64,000 bases of DNA. Origin: Armigeres subalbatus (taxonomy: Eukaryota; Arthropoda; Insecta; Diptera; Culicidae). Below, in pieces: positions 49,101 to 60,739 of the stretch. How positions within the stretch are numbered: the stretch's first letter is position 1; every line of letters starts with the position of its first letter. Both the position numbers and the translations under genes were made by a program. The notes beneath the pieces were generated by a model. The model worked only from the letters and a program-made list of their open reading frames with translations, did no database searches and was not told the DNA's origin. The DNA is taken from positions 372,001-436,000 of the forward strand of contig NW_026943130.1 in NCBI RefSeq assembly GCF_024139115.2, written 5' to 3'.

Positions 49101-50653
49101 GATTATGTCGTCTTCATTTTTATTTCCATAAATGACTTTATGTCATCGGCATAAATTAAAATCTTTATATTTTTGAGAATGAAGGTAACGTTAAATTTTA
49201 TTATTTGTTGCCGGTCTGTGAGATAAGATTCAAGCCATCTAAGAGTCCTGGCTCAATTCCAATTTTTGCAATTTGAAGAGTAACATTGGAATGTCAATAC
49301 GATCAAACGCCTTGCTAAAGTCAGTGTATAGAGCTTCACGTAGTTACCATTATCCATTGCATTAAGAGAATAGTCAATGAATTCTATTAAATTTGTAGCG
49401 GTAGAGCGACCTTTGAAAATCCATGCTGCTTATTCGTAATTCTGTTTTAAGTTGAGAAAATAATTTTTCATTGATAATGGATTCAAAAGTTTGGGAATGC
49501 AAGAGATAATGGCTATTCCACGATGATACGAATGTCAGATTTTTGCCTGATTTGAAGATAGGCACAAGATAGAGACTTTTCCATACCCTGGGAAAATTTG
49601 GATTCACCAATCTGAAGAGCCAAAACAAAGGTGCAGTCACTCTTTAGCCAGACTCTTAATAAATATCGGTGGAATACCATCAGAGACCAGGGCCTTTAGA
49701 TGCATCTAAGTAATTATATAAATAAAAATATATTGTGTGAAAATTATATTGTGAAGATCAGCACGAAAGATTTGAGTCCACAAATTATGGATGCCGTATG
49801 GTTAAGCAGGTAGATAAACTTGACCAAAATAACGAAGCGTATCGTATCGGTCTTATAAAATAGATTAATTTGATCAGGGAGTTTCCGCCAGAAGAGAAGC
49901 TGCCGTTGTCAGAAAATGATCCACTGGGTGCTATGAATTTGAAATAAAACTAATTTGTCCAGTTGGAAGTACTTTTGCATTATCTCAAGCTAATCTCGAA
50001 AGATCTCATCCATTCAAAGGGTATTCATATCCGTTCATTTGATTCTAATACTTTTGCGCTCACTTGAATTTGTTTGAATTTGTTCTGAAATTGTTCTGTA
50101 GCACCAACTGCCGTTTTTGAATTCTGAGGTCAATCGAGCAATCAGAACCAATTTCCAGATCGAATGAGTGACAGAGGTGTATTTTCCTCATTTTGCCTGA
50201 AATCCTACAAACTTCAAATCAAATGCGCCAGCTTATGCAACAAGCGATTGAGCTGAAATTTTCAGAGATTGATTTTCTCACTCAAAAGCCAATTCTGGGG
50301 AAAGATCCTGTAACGTTTTCAGAAAAAATCTCTGCGTATACCTAACGGATTTTCGATCTGCAGCCAGCATTGGTCAGCATATAGTTCTAGTTTCTGGAAA
50401 GCATAAAACATGATGGCAGTAAACGCCATGTAAAATGACAAGCAGCAGAAAAATGCATTTTAACATACCCTCGGAAAACCGGAATACTGCCGGTGCCAAG
50501 GACCAATCAGAGGTTTCGCATAGGGCCATTATACTAGAAAAGTTTGCGCGTCAGATGGTCCCAGTTTGATCAAAATCGGATCATTCTACGCAAAGTTATG
50601 CTGATTTGAACTTTGACAAATTTTTGCCTATCTCAACCTTTTGTCTAACCCTG
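46178..50653. mobile_element. 4.5-kb TA-flanked element with very long inverted ends
   Basis: Ends CAGGGGTTAGACAAAAGGTT (46178) and AACCTTTTGTCTAACCCTG (to 50653), each bordered by TA (46176-46177; 50654-50655). Inverted similarity continues inward: 46178-47080 against 50080-50653, including the block around ATTGACCTCAGAATT / GAATTCTGAGGTCAATCG. The right arm is shorter by internal loss. No transposase was found between the arms; the interior instead has a 5'-truncated RT element and unrecognised sequence. Tc1/mariner-like by TA target only. Confidence 0.75.
48240..49712 (-). pseudogene. 5'-truncated Jockey/LOA-like retrotransposon
   Basis: Minus-strand reading from 49712 begins LDASKGPG (RT block 0-1), then FPRVWKSLYLVPIFKSGK and FESIINEKLFSQLK at 49600-49430. 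Further on, KHVDRF-type palm segments are decayed, with an IYADD-like region near 49150. The C-terminal end reads NYAKFG..MMAVYNQHCETI near 48510-48440. It ends in an AAATAAAATAAAATA tail at 48237-48252, next to the 3' end of the coding region. It lies wholly inside the long-TIR element. Many frameshifts. Confidence 0.8.
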
Positions 50654-50655
50654 TA

Positions 50656-51356
50656 CATATAGCATCGAAACTATATGATTATATAAAAGCCATCAGGAGG
50701 GCACCCAATTGAAGCGATTTGATTAGGAAGAGGGATTGCTTGTATAGTTTGTATTATTGTATGTACGAAATTTCTTCTGGAAGGAGATTCTCTATTCATC
50801 CGGATTCGCATAAGTGTCTTTGCTTATGGAACCACTCCACCCATTTTGGCCCTTCGTACAGGAGTTTCATGAAATACTCACAGTAGTATAAGCATGTCAA
50901 ATCGTTTGTCAGATATGACCACTGGCAGGTGCCTTGCTACAATAGATGGTAGTATCATCATCATCATCATCATCATATACAGTATAGCAAAATAAAGTTT
51001 ACAATGTTCTTAAAAACATCGATGTTTTGTTATGAAAAACATTGTTAATTAATATGCATGTAGGGTGATACCCGAAAATTGACAATTACCTTCGATTGAA
51101 CAACAATAAAATGGTACACCTTCGTTAAGCTGTTCTGAAGAATTCTGTTCAAACATTTTTAAACCCATTGCAAGTGATTACGATAATATGCGAAGAGCTT
51201 CGGCTTTCATTTGGGTCAAATAAGACACTAAAAACACTGCGGATCCCAAGACGAATCGATTATGTGAAAACCGTACAAATCGTCCATCAGTTCGTGAGGT
51301 ATATTGCCTCAACGGAAACATGAACTCATTTTCATATCTATTGTTCCTCAGTATCT
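50656..51356. other. No recognisable gene
   Basis: Contains a (CAT)7 microsatellite at about 50954-50975. Nothing else noticed. Confidence 0.5.
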
Positions 51357-51892
51357 ATGACAAAAGGTTGAAAGACAAAGGTCGAAAGACAAAAGGTCGA
51401 AAGAACAAAAGGCCGAAAGACAAAACGTCGAAAGGGACAGAAGGTCGAAAGGACAAAAGGTCGAAAGGCACAGAAGATCGAACAGGACAAAAGGTCGAAA
51501 AGGACAAAGGTCAAAAGGGACAAAAGGTCGAGAAGGACAAAAGGTCGAAGGGACAAAAGGTCTATCAAAACAAGTTGATAACAAGTTGGGTGTATTCCAA
51601 ATATTATATTTAGGAAATGCATTTAACTCCAAGCAGAAATAACGCACTCATCTCATCAATCAAACAGTCTTCACAAAACATAAACCGCGTTTAAACAAGT
51701 GCAGTTCGCACTCAAACATGCATACTAGATCCAAACCAGTCTATCATAAACCAGACAAAAATCGCACCTGGTTTGAACACGAGTGTGCGCCAGGTTCAAA
51801 CACACGGGTTTGAACATGGAATTAAACATCAGTTTAAACACAGCATGCTGTTCATCTGTTCATATTGGTCAAGTGGCTTCTCTTCTTGAGTA

Positions 51893-51970
51893 ACGGTGAT
51901 GGCCTAGTGGTAACTCGTTTGGCGTTCACTCAGAGACTAGTGTTTGAATCCTTGTCTTTGAATTTTTTTT
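51893..51970 (+). ncRNA. tRNA-like Pol III promoter segment (SINE head or pseudo-tRNA)
   Basis: TGGCCTAGTGG at 51900-51910 fits the A-box consensus exactly; TGTTTGAATCC at 51941-51951 fits the B box with one or two changes; a run of eight T follows at 51963-51970. Acceptor-stem pairing is not evident, so a working tRNA is unlikely. Confidence 0.55.
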
Positions 51971-53330
51971 TAATGGCACATGAATAGTTTTAGTTTTATA
52001 AATGCCACTTTTCAGCCCTTGTCAGGTGGTTTGCGCTTGGTCCGATATCTCATATCAATATATTTACTCAACATTTTAATGCAATCTTCAGATATTATTC
52101 TTAATGTTCATAACAACTGAATATTATGTGCATTTTCCGATAAGACAACCGACAGCCTCAATGTGATGATTATTTAAAGTGTCCTTGCGTTTATGTTCTA
52201 AACGAGTAAATACATAAGTCTCTGTTCTATGTCTAAAATGTAGCCCCTAATTATTTTATATCCGTTACATATGCAAGCATGCATTTTGTTTTGTAAGATA
52301 CGATGGGATCTGCAAATCGTGAATAAAATATAGATGTTGATTCAAAAAGTTCTAAGACACAGTTTTAGTGGGAGGGAGGTTGTTAACCAAAATTCAAATT
52401 GATAGAAAAAGATAGTAGGGGTGTTTCATAATGTATCCTTAAACATAAAAGTCTTATAAACTACATGGCTCTCACAAAAGATAAAATCTCATGAACAATC
52501 TAAAACATCACGAAACTGAAATTAAAGCCCCGTTGATCGTAAGGTTCTTCAAAAGGTCGAAAACTCTTTCTCCCTGGAATAAAGGAATCTCTATTCTCTA
52601 TCAACCCAGAACTTCGCTTCAGATTCTCGGATATTTATCAAGTACCACTGCAGTAATTATCCCCATATAAACGTGTCAGAAAATCTCATCCCAAAATTTT
52701 AGAAATATGAACTTATCAGTTTTCCTAAGAAGATTGCTTTCAGAACCTCGAAAATGGAATAAAAGCTCCGCTCATAGCAGGTTCAAACCTAAGACGTCCT
52801 GAATGAAAGGCCTGAATCAAGACCTCACCTCTATAAACGCTTCGTTATGCAATTGCGAAAAATGTGCACAACATGTTTCAACTTTTCAATCATACCGTCA
52901 TTGAAGTTTGGTTAAATTCTTTATTCGAGATATGAATAACAAGACTGGAAACGTGAAGAATCAACAATAGTTTCCCTAGCACCCGTTCATTTACCCAAGC
53001 GTAGCATTCTCGTGTGCAAGCGCACATGTTTGAACCAAGTTTAAACTTGATGTTTGAACATTGTACATTGCGCCTGGGTGTATCAGGATTTCAGGCTCGT
53101 GTTCAGATTCTTGTGCAAGTTCGAACATAGCAAGCAATGTATGATTGGGTGCACAAACTTAGACTGTTCAAGATTAAAAATGAACAATTTTCAAAAGAGG
53201 TAATTACTATGAAACTATATTTTGAATATCTAGATAGTTCTGATAGAGATAAAAAGATTGTTGATAAGAAATGAAAAAAAAAATATTGCGCGAGACAGAG
53301 TTGTCATATACAGTTGGCAAGAAAATGCTC

Positions 53331-53576
53331 TTTAATTTTCACTATTTTAACAATTAAATAAAATTCTATTCATCCAATGAGTGCAAATAATACATGAATA
53401 TCTGGAGTTTCTAAATGTCACTTTCATCTGTCAAAATAGTGAACGAGCCATGCAGGCGCACGCATTGAAATTATACTGGCGTATAATACGTCGGTTATTT
53501 GATCGAAGTGACATTTAGAAACTCGAAAATCCATTCAGTAGTGGTACTCATTGAATGATTTTTTTAATTGTTAAAG
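53331..53576. mobile_element. Foldback MITE with long inverted ends, copy 2
   Basis: Same family as 11351-11664: left TTAACAATTAAATAAAATTC, AATGAGTGCAAATAATACAT, AAATGTCACTTTCATCTGTC; right arm inverse. The CACCGGCGTG palindrome of copy 1 is reduced here to ATACTGGCGTATAATACG. It lies just inside the right arm of the 51357-53785 structure. Confidence 0.85.
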
Positions 53577-54027
53577 ATTCGCACTACTGTAGGGAAACTG
53601 TAGTGCGAGATTGATTCTCTTCGTTTCAGTTTCTTGCCTATGTCAACCACTTATCCTTTCGACCTTTTGTCCCGTTCGACGTTTTGTCCTTTCGACTTTT
53701 TGTCCTATTCGACCATTTTCCCTTAGACCTTTTGTCTTTCACGTTTTTTAACTTTTTGTCATTAGACCTTATGTCCAACTAACGTTTCTCATTTCTGAAC
53801 AATTTGTATATCCTTTTTGTCTTTCTCGTACAACAAAGTTGTACCGAAAGGCCATACGATTACTCGAAACAAAACTTTTATAGAAGGCTCGAACCGAACT
53901 GAGGTGATGTCTGTATGTTTTTGTTTATTTGGGTGGTTCTACATCAACAGGCTTCGAAGCAATGATGGTTTTGCATTGACAAAACAACTATTAAACAAAG
54001 AATGTTATCGATCATTTAATAATTAGC

Positions 54028-54349
54028 GTTCGATCATTTAGTAGTTTGCCAATAACTCATTCAAAAGCTGAATTTCGAAATGTGTTGTATGATGGACTTC
54101 TAGCGAGGTTTTTTACAACTCTGCCTAATGGTTTTTGCTGGAATTCAACTAATAACGGAGTTATAGCGCTAGTTTAGTAGCTTTAACTAAATGATTGTAA
54201 TTTTGTAATCATTTGAGTCTAGATTACTGAAACTTGCTATAACTCGTTACTATGTTCAAACAACGAATCATTAGGCGGATAGAAAACCCGCAAGAATCAC
54301 CATACAACATTTCATTCGCTTTGAAATGACAAACTACTAAATGTCGAAC
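54028..54349. mobile_element. MITE with GTTCGATCATTTAGTAGTTTG ends
   Basis: 322 bp. Left end GTTCGATCATTTAGTAGTTT is inverse to right end AAACTACTAAATGTCGAAC. Inverted similarity continues inward for about 120 bases per side (ATGTGTTGTATGATGG against the inverse of CACCATACAACAT). The centre is a small hairpin around AAATGATTGTAATTTTGTAA. No coding capacity. Confidence 0.82.
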
Positions 54350-57110
54350 ATATAATTATCGATATCATCCTGATTACAAAAACTATCTTAACACCGTAAA
54401 AATCTGGCTCGAAGCACGTCTCTTGATACATTAAAGTCAAACTCTGAAGCCACACGGTTGAATTCCGCTGTAACCCAGTAATAGCATTATTCACTCCATA
54501 ATTAGTACGATGAGATGGTGGTCGCAGCATCAAATTGTTCCGAATTGCTTGAGGTCTTACATAAATGTCTACTCGTTCAAGAATGCTCGGCAATCTACTC
54601 TTTTTTGAGGATGTCGGAAACTAGAAGAGCTCAGCTACATATCTCCGCCTTGCAAGGTACCAGACAGATTTGTCGGCAACGGTCCTAGCTTGGTAGATGC
54701 AGTGGATCTTGCCATGGTAGTCGACAGGTGCGAATCTAATGAAGCGCCGTTAGACTGACTCGATTCTCTCTGCTCCATTGTGGTAGAATCCTCAAATAGT
54801 CGAGCCATACTCCAGTATCGAACGCACTAAGGCACAGTAAAGTGCCTTTAAGCAATAAATATCGAAAACGTTTTTGTTATCCGAAAGATAAATCCCAGAC
54901 ATTTGGAAGCCTTATCTACTGCAAAGATACGTGTTGTAGGTCCTCCTGACGAAATCAATTTTCAAAGTACTCGCATTTTCAAGGGCACACTTCGATACGG
55001 AAGCAACGCACAATTGTCATTTTTATTTTCACGCATGCTGCGACGGCAAAGCTGAAAAAATAAAATGACGATTGTCTGTGCTTCATTGCGACAACGAAAC
55101 ACGAGTCTTGAAAATTGATTCCTCAGGAGTGACCATAGTTAACTAAGTCTAGTATTACCCCAAGTCCTTAATTTCGTCCACCATTTCCAACTGAACTCCA
55201 GAAAGAAAATATTTATAAACTTGTGTATTCTTTAGTCGAAAACGTAATAATTAAACATTTGTCGGATGCAGTCTTCTGGCACCAAGGCAGGCATCCAATT
55301 GCCGTTGTAGAAACTGTGCATCCTGACCGTATATTAAAATGATTTTGAAGTCATCAGCAGAGGATACCGAGGTCCCTCTATTACTGCGTTAACATCGTTG
55401 AAATATGGGAGAAGATAATGGGTCCAAGATGGCTGCCTTGCGATACGCCTGAGGTGAGGTGGAGGTGTACGCCTGAGGTGATGGGAAACGATGCCGAAGT
55501 GGAATTACCTATGACTACTTGCGACTGACCGTCGCTTAGGTAGGACTGGAACCAGTTCAAAAGTGTCCTTATTATTCCCAACGTCTCAAGCTTTGCAACA
55601 GCGATTTGATGGCTGACTTTATCGAATGCTGCTGAAAGTCTAGGTACACCACATCAGTTTGCGCTCGCTCTACATCTGTCAGTCACTTAGGAGGTGAGAC
55701 CACCCTACTGTCATCGCCTATCTCTCCTGGGATAAAATGGTGAACCTCTTTGGGGTTAGCGCGGTGGGCCCCACTGACAATTCAAAATTAGTAAACAAAA
55801 ACATCTTTCAGGACTAATTTTCTGGATGGAGTAATTGTTGTTAAATGATTTGAATGAATTTATTACTATATCGTTATGCCACATTATTCCGTGCCGTGAA
55901 AATAGGTTCGATTTACAATTTAATTGTAATAAGACCGTCATTCAACACAACACAGTTATTACGGTCAAAACAAATTTGAATTTGGTAACAATCTTTTTCA
56001 GAAAATGACGCCTAAAGCAAAATAATAACGTGAATTTTATGCTGGAGCCAGATCAATAGCTGTGTGTCATCCGGCTGGGTGAGACATAAAAGATTTGATG
56101 TCGTTGAGCGTCCCGAAATGAACCCATGTTGGTCTATGCTTATATGTCGCCTGCGGTGGAAAGGTCGATCCATCACAACGAGCTCGAAGAATTTTGAAAC
56201 AGCGCTTAAGGAGATATTCCACGATAGTTATCGATTTCTCTCCTATCACTTTTGCACAGGAAGCATAAATACTTTTCCAGCAGGAAGGGAACACTCAGTA
56301 GCAAGCGACATATTGAAGATCTTAAACAGCGGGGTTAACAAACACAATCGACTTCTTCAATATTACCGAAGGAATGCTATCAGGTCAACACAAGTCGATG
56401 ATTTCAGTTTACCTGCGTGCCTTATGGATTCGTCATTGATGGTAATAATAGGCATAATGAATCCTGAAGGCTCAATGTACATGATGCGGCTTAATCTGTT
56501 CAGCGGTTAGAGTTTCTAGCGAAAAATACCGAAGAACTTCGAAGCGAACTGATCACATATGGCTTGTTGGTCGGATAAAACAGCACCATTCCATTGCATT
56601 GAAGAAGAATCCATATTCGCTGCGCTGTTCTTTCCTATTTCCAGAAAAACTTCGGCAGGGACTTGAGGCGACGTTGTATGCTGTTCTGATAGCGAAGAAA
56701 ACATCTACGGCTGACGCTCTTGAGACATTATTGAGTCGCACGTAGTGGTCTCTAAGTGGTTGACTCTTTTGGATTACTTCCTCAGAATCGCTTTCTTCTG
56801 CCTTTTAACTGCCGGAGTCTGGGTGTCTGCCACGGAGTGCGGTTAACGATAGGCTTCGCGGAACATGTCTATCTACGTACGACAGAACATGGGAAAAAGT
56901 TTGAGCTGCAGCATCTACATTGTTAGCATGCAACAGTCATCCCAGTCCAGTGTCGAAAGTAGGTTCATGCTGCCGTTATCTGCTTTCCAGAAGTCGTATA
57001 TAACAGGTGGAATGTCGTCTTTAGCTTCAACTAAGTTGTGTTTCTCGATAATAATGTGTAGTGGTGGATGATGGGCAACCCACTTTACCAACGGCGCAGG
57101 AGATAATGAA
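54350..57110 (-). pseudogene. Jockey/LOA-like retrotransposon remnant with a nested MITE
   Basis: Minus-strand order is correct for one element: linker (SEQHTTSPQVPAEVFLEIGK, 56690-56630; DQQAICDQFASKFFGIF, 56575-56525), RT block 0-1 (FPSCWKSIYA, 56290), VVYLDF near 55650, RTLLNWFQSYLSDGQSQVVI and SGVSQGSHLGP near 55570-55430, KDLGVILDL near 55160, a MITE, then AVDKASKCLGFIFR near 54920 and RTNYGVNNAITGLQR near 54510-54470. A segment of about 300 bases at 55760-56060 does not fit and may be an additional insertion. Frame breaks throughout; inactive. Confidence 0.8.
54943..55129. mobile_element. Palindromic MITE, ACGCATGCTGCGAC family, copy 2
   Basis: 187 bp. Ends CTCCTGACGAAATCAATTTT and the inverse AAAATTGATTCCTCAGGAG. 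The centre ACGCATGCTGCGAC matches copy 1 at 27685-27873, as does AAGGGCAC and GGAAGC.ACGCACAA. It splits the RT of the surrounding element between LGVILDL and AVDKASK. Confidence 0.87.
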
Positions 57111-57354
57111 ATTGATGGAGCAGTGTCACGAATGTGTGTGTGTGTATGAATGTGTAGGGTCTCCCTTGGAAAACAAATTTTAGAATCGAAAAAAATCCGG
57201 TGGTAGTGGCAATGTATATTAATTAATGTAAAAACATGAAAAATTATGGAAAAAATGCGATCTAGACCCTTAAAGAGGTTTTTGACCTTTCTTATATGAT
57301 TTTTTCAATACATTTTATGATGCATGAGAAAGGCATCATCACCGCATGGATTAA

Positions 57355-57452
57355 TCTGGGTTTTGTCAGAATATGTATTCTAGACAAGAATTCTGAATAT
57401 ATAAAATCTCATTTTGGCTAAAATTTCATATATGCAGTTTCTCAAACAAACG
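57355..57452. mobile_element. MITE, TTTGTTTGAGAAACTGCA family, copy C (right end only)
   Basis: Matches the last 95 bases of copies A and B: GTCAGAATATGTATTCTAGA, CTCATTTTGGCTAAAATTTC and TATGCAGTTTCTCAAACAAA. The left end is missing. Confidence 0.8.
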
Positions 57453-57454
57453 GT

Positions 57455-57780
57455 CCGTTTACCGATTGAAGTATATTAGTTTTGCGTTGCCTCCAACCGC
57501 ACCTTCTTATCCTTCGGATCACTATTGAGAACTTTTTCGCCGAGTTATACCGACATTCTATCTACGTGCCCGTCCCAGTGAGTCGTCCCATTACGTGTCA
57601 TTGATGGTTCCACCAACTCGTGATTCAATTGCCTCCGCCATGTACCGTTTTCTATCCGCCCCACCACACCATAGAAGTTGTGTAAAGCCCTCGGTCGACG
57701 CTTTAATATGAAGGAGCAGAACGTCCACGTATCAAGCTCTCGGTGAATTCTGATGTTATCGCGCATAGAACTCCACAGTC
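57455..57780 (-). pseudogene. C-terminal fragment of an RTE-like element
   Basis: The minus frame at 57766-57545 includes LHNFYGVVGRIENGTWRRQL then NHELVEP, resembling the post-RT end of RTE-like elements. No RT palm is present. It abuts MITE copy C. Confidence 0.6.
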
Positions 57781-57844
57781 CATGTTATTAAATGAAATCC
57801 AAAACAAGAAAGGAATGCTGAGCAATTCTCAGTGAAATTCTTAA

Positions 57845-58900
57845 GAAGTTCCTCCAGGAATTCCTCCGGAAGTTCCTCCAGGAATTCTTCCAAAATTCCT
57901 CCAGGAATTCCTTCGGAATTTCCTCCAGAATCTCCAAAGTTCCTCCAGGATTGCCTCTGGAAGTTGCTTCAAGAATTTCTTCGAAGTTCCTCCAGGAATT
58001 CCTGGAAGTTCCCAAGAATTCCTTCGGAAGTTGCTCCAGGATTCCTCAGGAATTCCTCCGGAAGTTCCTCCAGAATTCCTCCGGAAGTTCCTTCAGGAAT
58101 TCCTCGGAAGTTCCTCAGGAATTCCTCCAGGATTCCTCCAATTCCTCGGAATTCCTCAGGTTCCTCCAGGAATTCCTCTGGAGTTCCTCAGGAATTCCTC
58201 TGGAAGTTCGTCCAGGAATTCCTCTGGAATTCCTCAAGATTCCTCTGGAAGTTCCTCCAGGAATTCCTCGGAAGTTCCTCCAGGAATTCCTCTGGAAGTT
58301 CCTCAGGAATTCTCTGAGTTCTCCAGAATTCCTCTGGAGTTCCTCCAGGAATTCCTCCGGAAGTTCCTCCAGGAATTCCTCTGGAAGTTCCTCCGGAATT
58401 CCTCTGGAAGTTCCTCCAGAATTCCTCTGGAAGTTCCTCCAGAATTTCTCTGGAAGTTCCTCCAGAATTCCTCTGCAAGTTCCTCCAAGGTACTCTGGAA
58501 GTTCCTCCAGAATTCCTCGGAAGTTCTCCAGGAAGTTCCTCCAGGAATTCCTTCCAGTTTCTGAGTCTACGGAAGTTTCTCTGAAGCTCCTCAAGGATTT
58601 CTCAGAGCTCCTCCAGGAATTTTTGAGGAAATTTCTCGAGAATTCCTCCGGAAGTTTCACAGGAATTCTTCAAAAGTTTCTCCATGAGTTCTTCCAAGAG
58701 TTCCTCCAGTTCTTCCAGAAATTACTTGAGAAGTTCCTCCAGGAATTCTTCTGAAGATTCTTCAAAAGTTTCTCCAGCAATTCCTCCGGAAGTTCCTCAA
58801 AAAAAATCGTTCAGAAATTTCCGCGGAATTCACTTCCTCAGGAAATTTTTCAAATTCCATCAAGGTATTCCCTGGCGAATTCCATGAATGGTGCCGGGAT
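57845..58900. repeat. 24-bp satellite array, locus 2
   Basis: Consensus GGAAGTTCCTCCAGGAATTC plus CTCT, the same unit and orientation as 31886-33372. The edges vary by substitution; the core again loses single bases from CC and GG. Open frames (161 to 267 codons plus; 181 codons minus) are repeat artefacts. Confidence 0.96.
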
Positions 58901-60739
58901 ATTCTGCTTTTAGAAGAATTCACGATGAATGTTTTGTTGAAAAATCCAAAGGAAGGCCTGAAAGATTTCATGCAACAATTCCTGGAGGATTTATTGAAGA
59001 AATCGGTTTATTTGGATGCATTTTTGAATAATTTTCGATGTATATGTGGATTTCCAAATGTACCCTCTGAATTCTCAACAATACGTAACTTCTAGGCAGC
59101 TGGTATAAGGCAAATTCGAAAAGATTCGCTTTACTAAGATATTATTAATACGTGGTTTTTTTCGGAATTGGTAAATTATTTTGGAATATACACTTTTGCT
59201 AAGTATAGCGAGAAATTAAAGTACGATTTCGCTAGAGTTTAACTTGTGTTCATTTATAGTTCCACTTTGACTTCCACTTAGTTACCAGTCTTCGCAATGC
59301 GGAATCTTCACACATAATGCACTTGTTTGTGCACTTTCTGTTCTCTCAAGAACTCGGCTGTGGTATCACTATTTTCTTGGGTTGCCAGTTGCCATCAACC
59401 ATTTGCTTTTCGTGTATAAGACGAATTCAACTTTTGCACGATCGAGTCTACTTCTCTGGCAGCAGTAACTCTATACTCTAGCCTACATTGACTTGGTGAT
59501 ACCGCTGGCGGTTTGAATGGGGCGTGATACATGCAATTCCCTCAACCCTATCCCGAGGCGAGCTTTCGGGACGAAACTTTATCTGTCTTGCACTAATAGA
59601 TGGGTTGTTGGCAAATCTGTTTTTCTCATCACATGTGCAGTAACTTTTACATCACCAGCATTATATGCGAGTGGCGATGATGATTGTAGGGTGTCGTGAA
59701 TGGACACGCTTTGCTTCTACTACTTGAATACTTTCGGGCGAATACGCGCGCACTGTGAGAACCTTTCCGAAGAGGAGTGCAGCAAGGACTAATGACGAAA
59801 ATGAGTCGACGGGGTTCAATTGCTACAACACAACAATAATGTGGGGGAGTTGTTTTCCCCGATTCGGATATGTACATACACAACTGATACGTAGTCATCG
59901 ATTTCACCATCACTTTATTCATATTTCCTGGGTGATCGCTTTATCATTAAGTTGGTAGTGGTGGGTAGAGGTTAGAGTGGATACCGTTCAAATTAGAAGA
60001 ACAAGAGCTTTATCATACGCCATGGGAAGACAATTGGCTGTCAATGTTAGGGGTGAATGTTAGGTTCATGAAAATGAGCTGTCAAATCCGTTCTAGGATG
60101 ATTTAATGCATGTTGTCACTTGTCAGTTCGTCAGTTAAGATATCCAAGCCCTCAGAGAAGCCGTTGAGCATCAGATTAAGATCATTGCTATGAGGTTAAT
60201 GGCAGATACATGCGGTTTGGACTGTTCGAGATTATCTCGGCTCAGTGATTTTCTATGTAACATTAATCAAGTGGTTTACGGAGTAATTTTTGTACAGAAA
60301 GGCCAGAAGCCCCTATTTTTGAGGTGTTCCGTTTTTCTCAACTGAAGGCCTGCGAAAGTTGAGTCAGTAAACCAAGGAGTCAATTTTACCCGCCACAGGA
60401 TAATAGTTTAAAATGAGTTTCTGATACACAAACGGTTGAGGAGTGTTCTACTTTATATTGGTTTGGTACAGAAGAAAATGATGGGAGAAATAGAGCTCTG
60501 TATTTGATAAGGCTATATGAACTTTTTAGTTAAATAATTTCTCAATATTCAATCTACCTAAGTTCAATAATTTTGAGAACAAAACGAAGAATTTTTTTGA
60601 AAATTTAAATTTCTGATTAGGAAAAAAACTGAACTTACTCAGTTGATTGAGGAGTCTTTCGGTATTTTTACCAACACAAAGGTTTTGTAACAGATAACAT
60701 ACCAGTATATATCAAGTTTTACCGTACTCCACACCACAG
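58901..60739. other. No recognisable gene
   Basis: Mixed composition at 59230-59960 with opposed short frames (59922-59647 minus, 59755-59958 plus), none recognised. The rest is AT-rich. Confidence 0.45.

Larger units (their letters stand above)
51357..53785. mobile_element. 2.4-kb inverted structure with 17-bp tandem-repeat arms
   Basis: The left arm (51357-51570) is about 13 copies of a 15-17 bp unit, GGACAAAAGGTCGAAAG. The right arm (53650-53785) is its inverse, CCTTTCGACCTTTTGTCC. Just inside both arms lie GTTTGAAC/GTTCAAAC-rich blocks (51690-51850 and 52990-53130) that are also inverse to each other. The structure matches that of the palindrome at 21171-22125 but with a longer interior, a tRNA-like segment and a later MITE. 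No coding region recognised. Confidence 0.7.

Noticed and set aside
56064..56510. 148-codon plus-strand frame
   Set aside because: The minus strand here carries RT block motifs (FPSCWKS) of a retrotransposon; the plus frame is a shadow.
57832..58754. Frames of 161, 177 and 267 codons, with antisense partners
   Set aside because: Translations of the second 24-bp satellite array.
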